A stretch of 64,000 nt of DNA from Hymenobacter sublimis (lineage in GTDB: Bacteria > Bacteroidota > Bacteroidia > Cytophagales > Hymenobacteraceae): assembly GCF_023101345.1 (NCBI RefSeq), contig NZ_CP095849.1:1-64000 (forward strand). The letters run 5' to 3'. The notes below the pieces were generated by a model that was not told the origin of the DNA, ran no database searches, and saw only the letters and a program-made list of their open reading frames with translations. Position numbers and translations under genes: made by a program. Positions 32,834-40,297 of this stretch are shown piece by piece; position 1 is the stretch's first letter; the number at the start of each line of letters is the position of its first letter.

Positions 32834-33511
32834 ATGAAATACCTTCTCATCAGCATGCTGAGCTCCTCGGCGTTTCTTACAGCTTGCAAAAACGACAATG
32901 AAGCCGCGGCCGACGCTCTACAGCAAGTAGCCCAAGCAGCGGCTAAATCACCGGAAGCGAAAGCGCGGCAGGCAGCCTGGAAGCTTGCCACAACGCGCCC
33001 ACCAGCGCTACCTGTTGGCTCACCCGCTAATCTTCGTCCAGCAGTCGAGCAGCTACTACCTAAAGAGGGCTACCTGAAGCTGATATCAGTCAAGCAAACC
33101 GGAGCCGCACAACCCGGAATTATGGCGCTGCCGGTCCTGTGGCGGCATGTAAAAGCTGATTACCCGACCGTAGCCCCTGGCTACCGCCTGCCTTTCGAGG
33201 CAGTGTTGGAATGGCGACCAACGGGCTATGCCAAGGGAGAAAAGGTACCCGCCGCCCTTGCCTTACGCACCCCTGCAGCCCCTGATACGCTGGGCACTTT
33301 CGCCCTCTTGGAGCCTGGAGCTACCATTCCCGGGCAATCACAGCAGACCCCAACGCTTGTGAAGCCCGGCCAGGAAGTGACTGTTCGGGGAGTCCTGTAC
33401 GCTTATGCGACCACCCCAAACACTGGCCAGCAGCCAAGCCTAATCCTTTATCCCTACCAAAACCCATTGGGGCCGCCTGACTCGCGCAAAATGGTCTACC
33501 TGCCCCTCTAA
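32834..33511 (+). CDS. Lipoprotein between traJ and traK
   Basis: This predicted lipoprotein of 225 residues has the signal MKYLLISMLSSSAFLTAC. An Ala-rich helix follows (DALQQVAQAAAKSPEAKARQ), then a beta-rich domain with TLGTFALLEPGATIPGQSQQ and VTVRGVLYAYATT. No family is recognised. Its codon use looks slightly different from its neighbours, with more TTA/CTT-type codons, which suggests a separate origin. A lipoprotein inside a mating-pair operon may be an entry-exclusion or channel-stabilising factor; this is inference from position only. Confidence 0.65.
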   Translation: MKYLLISMLSSSAFLTACKNDNEAAADALQQVAQAAAKSPEAKARQAAWKLATTRPPALPVGSPANLRPAVEQLLPKEGYLKLISVKQTGAAQPGIMALPVLWRHVKADYPTVAPGYRLPFEAVLEWRPTGYAKGEKVPAALALRTPAAPDTLGTFALLEPGATIPGQSQQTPTLVKPGQEVTVRGVLYAYATTPNTGQQPSLILYPYQNPLGPPDSRKMVYLPL

Positions 33512-33581
33512 GCATGGGCAGTGGGGCAAAAAGTCCCGGGTGACTCAGCCCCTTTCAACCTCCACCTTCTTCGACTTACCC

Positions 33582-34322
33582 ATGAACTCAGTCCAAGACC
33601 TGAACAAGACGTTTATCACCATGCGCACGATGGCACTGTCCGCCCTGGCCCTGCTAGGCGTGGTAACAGTAGCCTCCGGTGCGCTGCTTTACCGCGCCTA
33701 CGAATCAACCGGCCAACGCGTGTACGTGGTCAGTGACACCGGCTCCTTCTCGGCCCAGATAGGCCGCAGCGCGGGGCACACGCCTTTCGAGGCCCGCAAC
33801 CTGGTGAAGACCTTTCTGCTGACCATGTTCGGCCACGACCAGTACTCCTTCAAGCACAACCTCGATGCGGGCCTGCCCCTGATTGAAGAGCGCGGCGGCC
33901 GCTTTCTATTCGAGAGCTTCCAGCGCGGGCAGGTGCTGCAGAACTACATCCGCTACGGCGCCCGCCAGGCCGTGACCGTGGATAGCATCCACCTGGACAT
34001 GAACCACCGGCCCATCACCGGCCGCGCTTACATCAAGCAAACGGTGTTCATCGGCGACCAGCAAAGCCAGAGCAAGCCCCTGGGGGCCAAGTTCGCCCTC
34101 GTCGAAACCGACCGCTCGGATGCCAACCCCTTCGGGCTGCTCATCACCGACTTCGACTTCATCGCCTACAACCCGCCCGTCTCGCAGGAAGAAAAAGACC
34201 AGCTGCGTGACCAGGAGCAGGCCCGGCAGCGCAAGCTGCGCGAAGAAGCCGAAGCCGCCGGCGTGCCCCTGCCGCAACCCGCCCCAACGACGCCTGCCCC
34301 CGCAGCTCAACCTGCCCAGTAA
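33582..34322 (+). CDS. traK: Conjugal transfer protein TraK (VirB8-like)
   Basis: This protein of 246 residues has a short cytosolic start (MNSVQDLNKTFITMRTMALS), one membrane helix and a periplasmic domain. ATG 33582 is preferred to the upstream GTG because it matches the TraK N-terminus. Family signatures are HTPFEARNLVKTFLLTMFGH and NYIRYGARQAVTVDSIHLD, with a late FGLLITDFDFI. The C-terminal tail is charged then Pro-rich. VirB8-like proteins scaffold the channel. It lies 20 bp before traN. Confidence 0.87.
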   Translation: MNSVQDLNKTFITMRTMALSALALLGVVTVASGALLYRAYESTGQRVYVVSDTGSFSAQIGRSAGHTPFEARNLVKTFLLTMFGHDQYSFKHNLDAGLPLIEERGGRFLFESFQRGQVLQNYIRYGARQAVTVDSIHLDMNHRPITGRAYIKQTVFIGDQQSQSKPLGAKFALVETDRSDANPFGLLITDFDFIAYNPPVSQEEKDQLRDQEQARQRKLREEAEAAGVPLPQPAPTTPAPAAQPAQ

Positions 34323-34342
34323 GCTACCTCTATCTCCTTCTT

Positions 34343-35266
34343 ATGCGTTTCCCCTTCTCCTTTGCTTCCTGCGCGCTGCTGGCGCTGTTACCCGGCCTGT
34401 CGCACGCGCAGACCCTTGCTTCGACTGCCACCCGTCCTGCCGGCGTGCAAACCCCGCATCCGGCTAACGTAGCGCCGAAAATGCAGCTGGAAATCGCCGT
34501 TTCCGACTCCTCCACAACCTACCTGGTCTTTCCGGGGCCAGTGTCTCTGGTCGATGTCGGCCAAGCCCCACACTACCTGGTCAAGATTGAAAGCAACGCC
34601 GTGTTCGTGCGGGCCAGGCGCCGCAACCCGCCGCCCACACCCATCCTGGTGCGCTACGGCTCGCGCTACTGGATGGGTCACCTGGTGTACACCCACCGGC
34701 CGGTGCTGCAGCTCTACGACTTTCAGGAGGGCGGCGCCCTCGGCGTGAGCGCCGGCGGCAAGGCCCGCAACGGCGCCGGGGTAGATGACGCGCTGGCCCT
34801 GGACCAGGGCCACGAAAAGCGGGAGCTGGCTGAGGCGCGCTTGGCCAAGCTGGCCACCGCCAAGCACGCCGATACCAGCGGGCTGCGCACGGCCGATAAC
34901 GACCTGGTGCTTTCGCTGGCCAACGTGCGCAACGACAAAGACTTCACCTACCTGCGTCTAAAGCTGCGCAATACGACTACCATCGACTATGCCGTGGATT
35001 TCACCGACTTCGAGCTGGTGGAGAACTCGCGCAAGAAGTTTTTGGGCAAGAAGAAGAACGAGGCCCGGCGGCCCCTGGCGCCCGCCGGCGGGGCCGAAAG
35101 CCAAACCATCCCGGCCCGGGCCACGGGCTACCTGCTCTACGCCGTGCCGCTGTATGCGGCCACCGACCGGGGCCACCTTGAAATCACTCTGCGCGAGAAG
35201 TTCGGGGCCCGGGTGCTGGTGCTCAAAGTCCCCAGCAAAGTCATCAACACGGCTGCTGCCATTTAA
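34343..35266 (+). CDS. traN: Conjugal transfer protein TraN (VirB9-like)
   Basis: This exported protein of 307 residues has a signal peptide ending GLSHAQ. The mature part starts with the beta-rich domain MQLEIAVSDSSTTYLVFPGP and HYLVKIESNAVFVRARR. A second half follows with NDKDFTYLRLKLRNTTTIDY and DFTDFELVENSRKKFLGKKK, as in DUF4138/TraN. It forms the outer-membrane core complex together with the VirB10-like TraM that follows 12 bp later. Order K-N-M here differs from the common K-L-M-N. Confidence 0.85.
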   Translation: MRFPFSFASCALLALLPGLSHAQTLASTATRPAGVQTPHPANVAPKMQLEIAVSDSSTTYLVFPGPVSLVDVGQAPHYLVKIESNAVFVRARRRNPPPTPILVRYGSRYWMGHLVYTHRPVLQLYDFQEGGALGVSAGGKARNGAGVDDALALDQGHEKRELAEARLAKLATAKHADTSGLRTADNDLVLSLANVRNDKDFTYLRLKLRNTTTIDYAVDFTDFELVENSRKKFLGKKKNEARRPLAPAGGAESQTIPARATGYLLYAVPLYAATDRGHLEITLREKFGARVLVLKVPSKVINTAAAI

Positions 35267-35278
35267 TCCTTTCCTCTC

Positions 35279-36685
35279 ATGTCCGAGCACAACATGCAGC
35301 CGGTGTATCCTGCCGGCGACAACTCTACTTCTGAATCGCAGCCGGGGCCCGGTCCTGCTTCTGCTCCCACTACCCCCGCTACGCTTCGCCCCTCGGTAGG
35401 GGAGCTGGCCCGCCGGCACTGGCTGCCCCTACTCGTGGGCATCGGCCTGCTGACGGCGGTGACGCTTTTTTTCTACGCCCGCTCCCTTTCCCAGGAAGTA
35501 GCGCAGCAGGCCAGCCCTGTGGCGGCTACCTCTCAAAATTTGGAGCCCACGATTGCGCCCGCCACGCCCGAAGCGGCCCCGGCGCCCACGGACGTGCTGG
35601 AACAAAAGCAGGCGGCCGCACGACAGGCCGGCGTGCAGACTCTGGGCACGGTTCCCTCCCCGGACCAATTGGCCGGCGGCATGGCGGTCGATACGGTGGG
35701 GCAAGCCGCTTTGCGCCGCCGCACGGCCTTGGCCGCCGCGGAGCGTCAGGCCCGGGCTGCAGCCAACCGGGCGGCGCTACCGCCCCCTGATTCCACGGAA
35801 GTAACGGCGGTGGATGCGCAGACCGGCGCCTACCGGGCCGTACGCATCCCGGTGGTGCAGGCCAGCTACCGGGGTAACAGTGTCAGTGCCGACCCGCGTC
35901 GGCGTTTGCGGGCTGCGGCCCGGCCCCGCACGGCGCCCGACGGGGTGCCCTACGAGCAAAACGACGACGTGCTGGACATGCTCGACGCAGCCCCTGCCGC
36001 CTCCCGCGCCTCGTACGAGCAGATGACCGGGCGCCGCTATTTCGACCGGCGGGCTGCCCTCCGGGCCAGCGGGGCGTCTGGTGCCGCGGCAAACAACGCT
36101 TCGGGCTACGATGCCTTTGGCACTATTAAAGCCGGCTATTTCCGGTATGCCCCCGATAATCAGGCGCAGCTGCTGCCGGACATTTTCTACAAGGCCGTTA
36201 TCAACGGGGAACAGAAGATTCGGACTGGTTCCGTCGTGCTGCTGCGCCTTGTCGAGGATGCCGTTATCAGCGGGCAGACCTTTCCTAAGAACCTGGTATT
36301 TGCCGGCGTGGCCAGCGTCGAGACCAACCACGTGGCCATCCGCATCTCCCGGCTGGGCCCTACCCGGGTAACCGCCGACATCTACGACTACCATTACCTG
36401 CCGGGGTTGATGATTGACCCGCAGAAGCGCCAGCCGCTGCCCGCGGCTGACAATCCCCTCAACGATGCCCGCTCCATCGGTGCCCAGGAAGTGGGCATGG
36501 CCATTGACCGCTCGGCCTCGGCGGCTAATTCGGTAGTGGGCGTGGGGGGCCGGGTGGCGGCCGCGATGGTGGGCCGGGCATCGACACCCCGCCAGAAGCT
36601 GCGCGACGTGCGTCTGCCCGATGGCTACCCCGTGCTCATCACCACGGGCGCGACGGATGCCGGCGCGCCGACGGCCAGCAATTAA
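35279..36685 (+). CDS. traM: Conjugal transfer protein TraM (VirB10-like)
   Basis: This protein has 468 residues. The N-terminal 45 residues are cytosolic, then a membrane helix (WLPLLVGIGLLTAVTLFFYA), a long Ala/Pro linker and a C-terminal TraM domain containing QLLPDIFYKAVINGEQKIRT, GSVVLLRLVEDAVISG and VETNHVAIRISRL. VirB10-like proteins span both membranes and gate the channel. The C-terminal domain resembles Bacteroidota TraM rather than proteobacterial VirB10. It is followed 22 bp later by the VirB5-like gene. Confidence 0.87.
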   Translation: MSEHNMQPVYPAGDNSTSESQPGPGPASAPTTPATLRPSVGELARRHWLPLLVGIGLLTAVTLFFYARSLSQEVAQQASPVAATSQNLEPTIAPATPEAAPAPTDVLEQKQAAARQAGVQTLGTVPSPDQLAGGMAVDTVGQAALRRRTALAAAERQARAAANRAALPPPDSTEVTAVDAQTGAYRAVRIPVVQASYRGNSVSADPRRRLRAAARPRTAPDGVPYEQNDDVLDMLDAAPAASRASYEQMTGRRYFDRRAALRASGASGAAANNASGYDAFGTIKAGYFRYAPDNQAQLLPDIFYKAVINGEQKIRTGSVVLLRLVEDAVISGQTFPKNLVFAGVASVETNHVAIRISRLGPTRVTADIYDYHYLPGLMIDPQKRQPLPAADNPLNDARSIGAQEVGMAIDRSASAANSVVGVGGRVAAAMVGRASTPRQKLRDVRLPDGYPVLITTGATDAGAPTASN

Positions 36686-36707
36686 ACCTTACTTTAGCTC
36701 TTCAGCC

Positions 36708-37586
36708 ATGAAAAAGGGACTGTTTGTTGTGGTCCTGGCCGTTCTGGCCGGCACCACTTCCTACTTCGCTTCGGCTCAGATGGTCGTCAACGACCCGCCG
36801 CACATGGGCATCCACATCGGCCAGTTTGCCAAGCAGCTCAAGCAATGGGTCGAGACCGTCAAGAACTACCAGGTCATCAAGGACGCCCGGCAGATTGCCG
36901 GTGTCACTCGCGACATCACGGGTCAGGTAAAGCAGTTAACTTCCGAGGGGCTGGAGCTGCAGCGGCAGATTCAGGCCGACCTGCGCAAAGTAGCATCGGT
37001 GAAGGATTTGCGCTACGCCAACCCCTTGGAGCTGTTCGGCCGGGCCATGGCCATGAACACCAGCTCGCAGCCCGACTACATGCCGCCGGTGAACAAGGCC
37101 CGGCGCCTGCGCCAGGCGCTGCAGGGCCGCACGGAGCAGGACGTGGAAACGGTATACCAGGCCTTCTCCGGGCTGGATATCGGCCGCAACGGGGCCCAGT
37201 CCTTTACCTACCGTGACTATAAGAACATGCGGGAAGAAGCCTTCGCTTCGGCATACGCCTACGAGGAGGTACTCAAGAAAAAGAACGTCGAAACGGCCTT
37301 CAACTACCAGAAGATTGCCGACGAGATGACTGCCCAAAGCGTGGAGCTCATGGCCACGTTGAAGAACCCGGGCCGCTATTCCATGACCGAGGCCGAGCGC
37401 CTGCGCGCCATGGGGCAGGCCAACGACAACATGGTAAAAGCCCTGCAGCTGCGCCAGGAAGCTGACCGGCTGATTCACGAAGCGGGCAAGCCCGGGCCGG
37501 CACGACAGGCGGTGGAAGGCGCTTACCGGGACCAGCTGCTGCAGAATCAGCTGTTAAAAAGCATTAGTCGCTCGGGAAGGTTCTAG
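36708..37586 (+). CDS. VirB5-like/TraI-type periplasmic transfer protein
   Basis: This exported protein of 292 residues begins with the signal MKKGLFVVVLAVLAGTTSYF. The mature part is almost all helical: HIGQFAKQLKQWVETVKNYQ, GQVKQLTSEGLELQRQIQAD, and a C-terminal helix rich in Gln/Leu. This arrangement is that of VirB5/TrbJ-type proteins, which decorate the pilus tip or stabilise the pilin, and of Bacteroidota TraI (DUF4141). It closes the transfer operon. No terminator was seen directly after it. Confidence 0.7.
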   Translation: MKKGLFVVVLAVLAGTTSYFASAQMVVNDPPHMGIHIGQFAKQLKQWVETVKNYQVIKDARQIAGVTRDITGQVKQLTSEGLELQRQIQADLRKVASVKDLRYANPLELFGRAMAMNTSSQPDYMPPVNKARRLRQALQGRTEQDVETVYQAFSGLDIGRNGAQSFTYRDYKNMREEAFASAYAYEEVLKKKNVETAFNYQKIADEMTAQSVELMATLKNPGRYSMTEAERLRAMGQANDNMVKALQLRQEADRLIHEAGKPGPARQAVEGAYRDQLLQNQLLKSISRSGRF

Positions 37587-37647
37587 CGACAATTCTGAAT
37601 CGGGCCACTTAGGCAACAGCCCGCTCAATCTCCCGTCTCGTCCCAGC

Positions 37648-38421
37648 TTACTCGACCACCTCAAGGCCCAGCAGCTTCCGCACCCCGTTGTACAAGCGAC
37701 GAATACGGGAGTTCCGGTAGCAGTCCTGGCAGTGGCTGAAGTTCCACAAGCAGTCCACCGTATCCGTGAACATGTGGAAAAGCAAGCCGACAGCGACAAT
37801 TTGCGTTGCCGGCCACAGGAGCAGCAGCGCATACACCGGTATGATATGAAAGGAGTGCAGCGGATGGTACCCCACGCTGCAGCGCAACGGGTCGAAGATG
37901 GGTTTTGCCAGCAGGCGGTCCAGGTCAATGGCCATTGTGGCCAACATAACCAGGTAAGCGGTCTGCCACACCAAGGGAAAAAACACCAGCGCCAACACGA
38001 GCGGAAAAACAAAGTGCAGGCCATAATGGACCAGCGTTTGGGCGCTAAAGAGCTTGGGGGAGGCAAACTGGCCGGGCCCGGGCGGGGCCATCGGCCGGAT
38101 GGCGCTGCTTGCGGTATCTGTGGGCGTTGCTTTAGCCTGCCTGCTGCCCGGCCCGACTGCCGGTTCCTTCTTCTCCTTGGCCACGCGGTCCTGCGTGCCG
38201 GAGGACGTAGCGCGTTCTTCCGCCTTTACCCGCCCCTGCTGGGTAGTGGGCTGCTCCCGGGCAGGGGTGACTGCCGCTGTATCTCCGCGCTGGGCCTGTG
38301 GCGGGTGGTGGTACCCGGGGGCGGCCGAAAACTTAGGGACGACAGCCGATGACCGGCAACCGGCTAAGACCACACCGGTTGCTAAGACGAGAATAAGGTG
38401 GAAAGCAGGTAGTGCGAGCAT
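37648..38421 (-). CDS. DUF6122 membrane protein with a lipoprotein leader
   Basis: This protein has 257 residues. It begins with a lipoprotein signal (MLALPAFHLILVLATGVVLAGC), then a hydrophilic Pro/Arg-rich linker of about 100 residues, and then a DUF6122 domain: HYGLHFVFPLVLALVFFPLV, MAIDLDRLLAKPIFDPLRCS, HPLHSFHIIPVYALLL and LFHMFTDTVDCLW. The conserved Asp/His set suggests a membrane metal or hydrolase site. A second DUF6122 copy at 53075 has no leader. A lipoprotein leader on a polytopic domain is odd and may reflect a gene fusion. It opens the copper island. Confidence 0.72.
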   Translation of the reverse strand: MLALPAFHLILVLATGVVLAGCRSSAVVPKFSAAPGYHHPPQAQRGDTAAVTPAREQPTTQQGRVKAEERATSSGTQDRVAKEKKEPAVGPGSRQAKATPTDTASSAIRPMAPPGPGQFASPKLFSAQTLVHYGLHFVFPLVLALVFFPLVWQTAYLVMLATMAIDLDRLLAKPIFDPLRCSVGYHPLHSFHIIPVYALLLLWPATQIVAVGLLFHMFTDTVDCLWNFSHCQDCYRNSRIRRLYNGVRKLLGLEVVE

Positions 38422-38524
38422 GGGGGTTGTTAGGGCCACGTAGCGGGCGACGGTGGCCACCTCGGCCGGTAGCGGACTCAGGCCGCCGGATAGTGCTCTT
38501 GGCCACCCACCGTACCCCAAAAGC

Positions 38525-38556
38525 AAAAAGGCAGCTCCGCGAGAGCTGCCTTTTTT
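38525..38556. terminator. Bidirectional terminator
   Basis: AAAAAGGCAGCTC and GAGCTGCCTTTTTT form a strong stem with a 4- to 6-nt loop and runs on both sides. It closes the minus-strand DUF305 gene and separates it from the DUF6122 gene. Confidence 0.88.
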
Positions 38557-38572
38557 GTGGCTAATCCAAGAC

Positions 38573-39190
38573 CTAGCGGTTGCGCGTGAGCCAGTTCTGC
38601 AGGACACCAATCTCCTGGCGCTGGTCGGCGATGATGGCCTGCGCCAGCTGGCGCATCGTGGCGTTGCGGCCGTGCTGGAGCAACGCCTCCGAGTTGTCGA
38701 TGGCCGCCTGGTGGTGGTCAATCATCATCTGGGCGTAGTCCACGTCGGTGCGCATGGTCATGGTGCGCGCGTTGCTCGCGGCCATCATGCGGTCCATGTT
38801 GGTTTTCTGAATTTGGTTGAACTGCGGTACCAGCGGCTGCGTGGGCTGGTGGCTGCTCAGGAACGAGTTGAACTGCGTGATTTCGGCGCGTTGCTTGGTG
38901 ATGACGTCCTGGGCGATGGTTTTCATTTCCTGGTTGCTGCCCGCGCGAAGTTCTTCCTCGCTCATCTTGATGGCCGCGTCGTGGTGCAGCACCATCTGGG
39001 CGGCAAAGTCGTGGTCGGGGTCCTGGGTCTTGGCCTGCGCGTCCATCTGCGTCATCATGTCCATCATGATTTTCATCAGCGGAGTGTCATGCTTCATGTC
39101 GTCCATGTCGTGGTCTTTGCAGGCCGAAAACAAGGAAACCAGCACTAGCAGAGACAAAATAGGCAAACGGAATAAGCGGTTCATGCGCAC
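38573..39190 (-). CDS. DUF305 lipoprotein, copper-linked
   Basis: This lipoprotein has 205 residues and a signal ending LVSLFSAC. The N-terminal mature part is Asp/His/Met-rich (KDHDMDDMKHD and MMDMMTQMDAQ). Two DUF305 units follow: DHDFAAQMVLHHDAAIKMSE and DYAQMMIDHHQAAIDNSE. Many Met and His residues suit periplasmic copper binding. It has its own promoter with the bipartite element at 39247-39277, placing it in the predicted copper regulon, and it ends at the strong terminator. The start at 39190 (or 39184, MNRLFRL) cannot be decided. Confidence 0.85.
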   Translation of the reverse strand: MRMNRLFRLPILSLLVLVSLFSACKDHDMDDMKHDTPLMKIMMDMMTQMDAQAKTQDPDHDFAAQMVLHHDAAIKMSEEELRAGSNQEMKTIAQDVITKQRAEITQFNSFLSSHQPTQPLVPQFNQIQKTNMDRMMAASNARTMTMRTDVDYAQMMIDHHQAAIDNSEALLQHGRNATMRQLAQAIIADQRQEIGVLQNWLTRNR

Positions 39191-39246
39191 GGTCGATGGG
39201 GTCTGATGGTAAGCAATATAAACGCCCTGGCTACCCGCCCGGTTTT

Positions 39247-39277
39247 TACACCGTTGGCCTTTTTGCTTGCATAATTT
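39247..39277 (-). promoter_or_regulatory. Bipartite copper-regulon element, DUF305 gene
   Basis: On the minus strand: AAATTATGCAAG (39277-39266), 15 bp, then TGTA (39250-39247). A weak -7 match TATATTGC lies at 39221-39214. The element faces the DUF305 gene starting at 39190. Confidence 0.65.
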
Positions 39278-39283
39278 CCGAGG

Positions 39284-39916
39284 CTACAGCAGCGAGTCCA
39301 GGCTGCGCCGGGCATGGCTGGCGGGTCCGAGCCGTTGAAATTCCGAGGGCGTCAGGCCCGTCACCTGCCCAAACTGCCGCGAGAGGTGGGCCGGGGAGCT
39401 GTAGCCCAGCTGTCCCGCCACCTGGGCAATGGTCAGCTCGCCATAGCCAATGAGCTCCTTGGCGCGCTCCACCTTTTGGCGGATGATGAACTTCTCAATG
39501 GTCAGGCCTTCCTCGGAGGAGAACAGGTGCGACAGGTAATGGTAGTCGCGCCCCAGGTGCTGAACCAGGTAATCCGAGTAGGTGAGCAGGCGGGGGCCCG
39601 GCTCGGGATAATGAATGAGCGTCACCAGCAGGGTCTTAATCTGCTCCACGAGTTGGGCCCGCGGGTCTTCGAGCAGGGCAAAGCCCGCCGCCAGCAGGCT
39701 GGCGCGCACGGGCTCCAGGTCCGGCGCCTGGCCATCGGCAGTCGTCACGTCGGCCTCGCCCAGCACGACGCGCTGCACCTGCAGGCCCAGGGCCGTCAGG
39801 TCTTCCGTCACCACCCGGATGCACTGGGGGCAGACCATGTTCTTAATCAGCAGCCGGTGGGTGCCGGGGGCGGGCAGCGTGAAGCCGGAGCGGAGTTGGG
39901 AGTTCATGAGCGGCAT
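39284..39916 (-). CDS. AraC-family regulator with N-terminal HMA-like metal domain
   Basis: This protein has 210 residues. The first 70 form a heavy-metal-associated-type fold: HRLLIKNMVCPQCIRVVTED, with CPQC in the place of the GMTCxxC metal site. The C-terminal half is a two-helix-turn-helix AraC domain (YLVQHLGRDYHYLSHLFSSE, LTIAQVAGQLGYSSPAHLSR, FGQVTGLTPSEF). This joins metal sensing and DNA binding in one chain, so it is a likely copper-responsive activator. Its ATG abuts the stop of the cupredoxin gene, in an operon with copA whose promoter has two copies of the bipartite element. A paralogue with a damaged site is at 53399. Confidence 0.85.
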   Translation of the reverse strand: MPLMNSQLRSGFTLPAPGTHRLLIKNMVCPQCIRVVTEDLTALGLQVQRVVLGEADVTTADGQAPDLEPVRASLLAAGFALLEDPRAQLVEQIKTLLVTLIHYPEPGPRLLTYSDYLVQHLGRDYHYLSHLFSSEEGLTIEKFIIRQKVERAKELIGYGELTIAQVAGQLGYSSPAHLSRQFGQVTGLTPSEFQRLGPASHARRSLDSLL

Positions 39917-40294
39917 CTATTTTACGACCAGGCTACCGCGCAGCATGCCCATGCCGCAGGTAAACGTAAAGGTACCGGCCTGCTGGGGCAGCAGCTCCAC
40001 CAGCGTCGTTTTGAAAGCCGGCAGGTCGCGGCGGATGCTGAAGTCGGGCATGAGCAGCTCCTCCGAGCAGGAGTTTTCCTCGTCGCGGTAGAAGCTCAGC
40101 TGCACGGGCTTTCCGCGTTCCACTTCAATCACGTCGGGCGAGTAGCCGCCCTTGACTGTGATGTCCACTTCCTGCACGCCGCTGGAGGTAGAAACGGCCG
40201 CAGCCGTCTGGCGGGCGGAAAAGAAGAAGTACCAGATGACAAAAGCCGACAGTGCCAGGCCCGTCAGCGTCACGATGATTTCGGTGGTATCCAT
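39917..40294 (-). CDS. Membrane-anchored cupredoxin-like copper protein
   Basis: This protein of 125 residues has a membrane anchor (MDTTEIIVTLTGLALSAFVI) followed by a cupredoxin-like beta domain: VDITVKGGYSPDVIEVERGK, LSFYRDEENSCSEELLMPDF and a final GTFTFTCGMGMLRGSLVVK. The late CGMGM and the earlier CSEE provide Cys/Met ligands, differing from classical blue copper His ligands. It starts 3 bp after copA, so it probably shuttles or buffers copper at the ATPase exit in the periplasm. Confidence 0.82.
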   Translation of the reverse strand: MDTTEIIVTLTGLALSAFVIWYFFFSARQTAAAVSTSSGVQEVDITVKGGYSPDVIEVERGKPVQLSFYRDEENSCSEELLMPDFSIRRDLPAFKTTLVELLPQQAGTFTFTCGMGMLRGSLVVK

Positions 40295-40297
40295 GGC

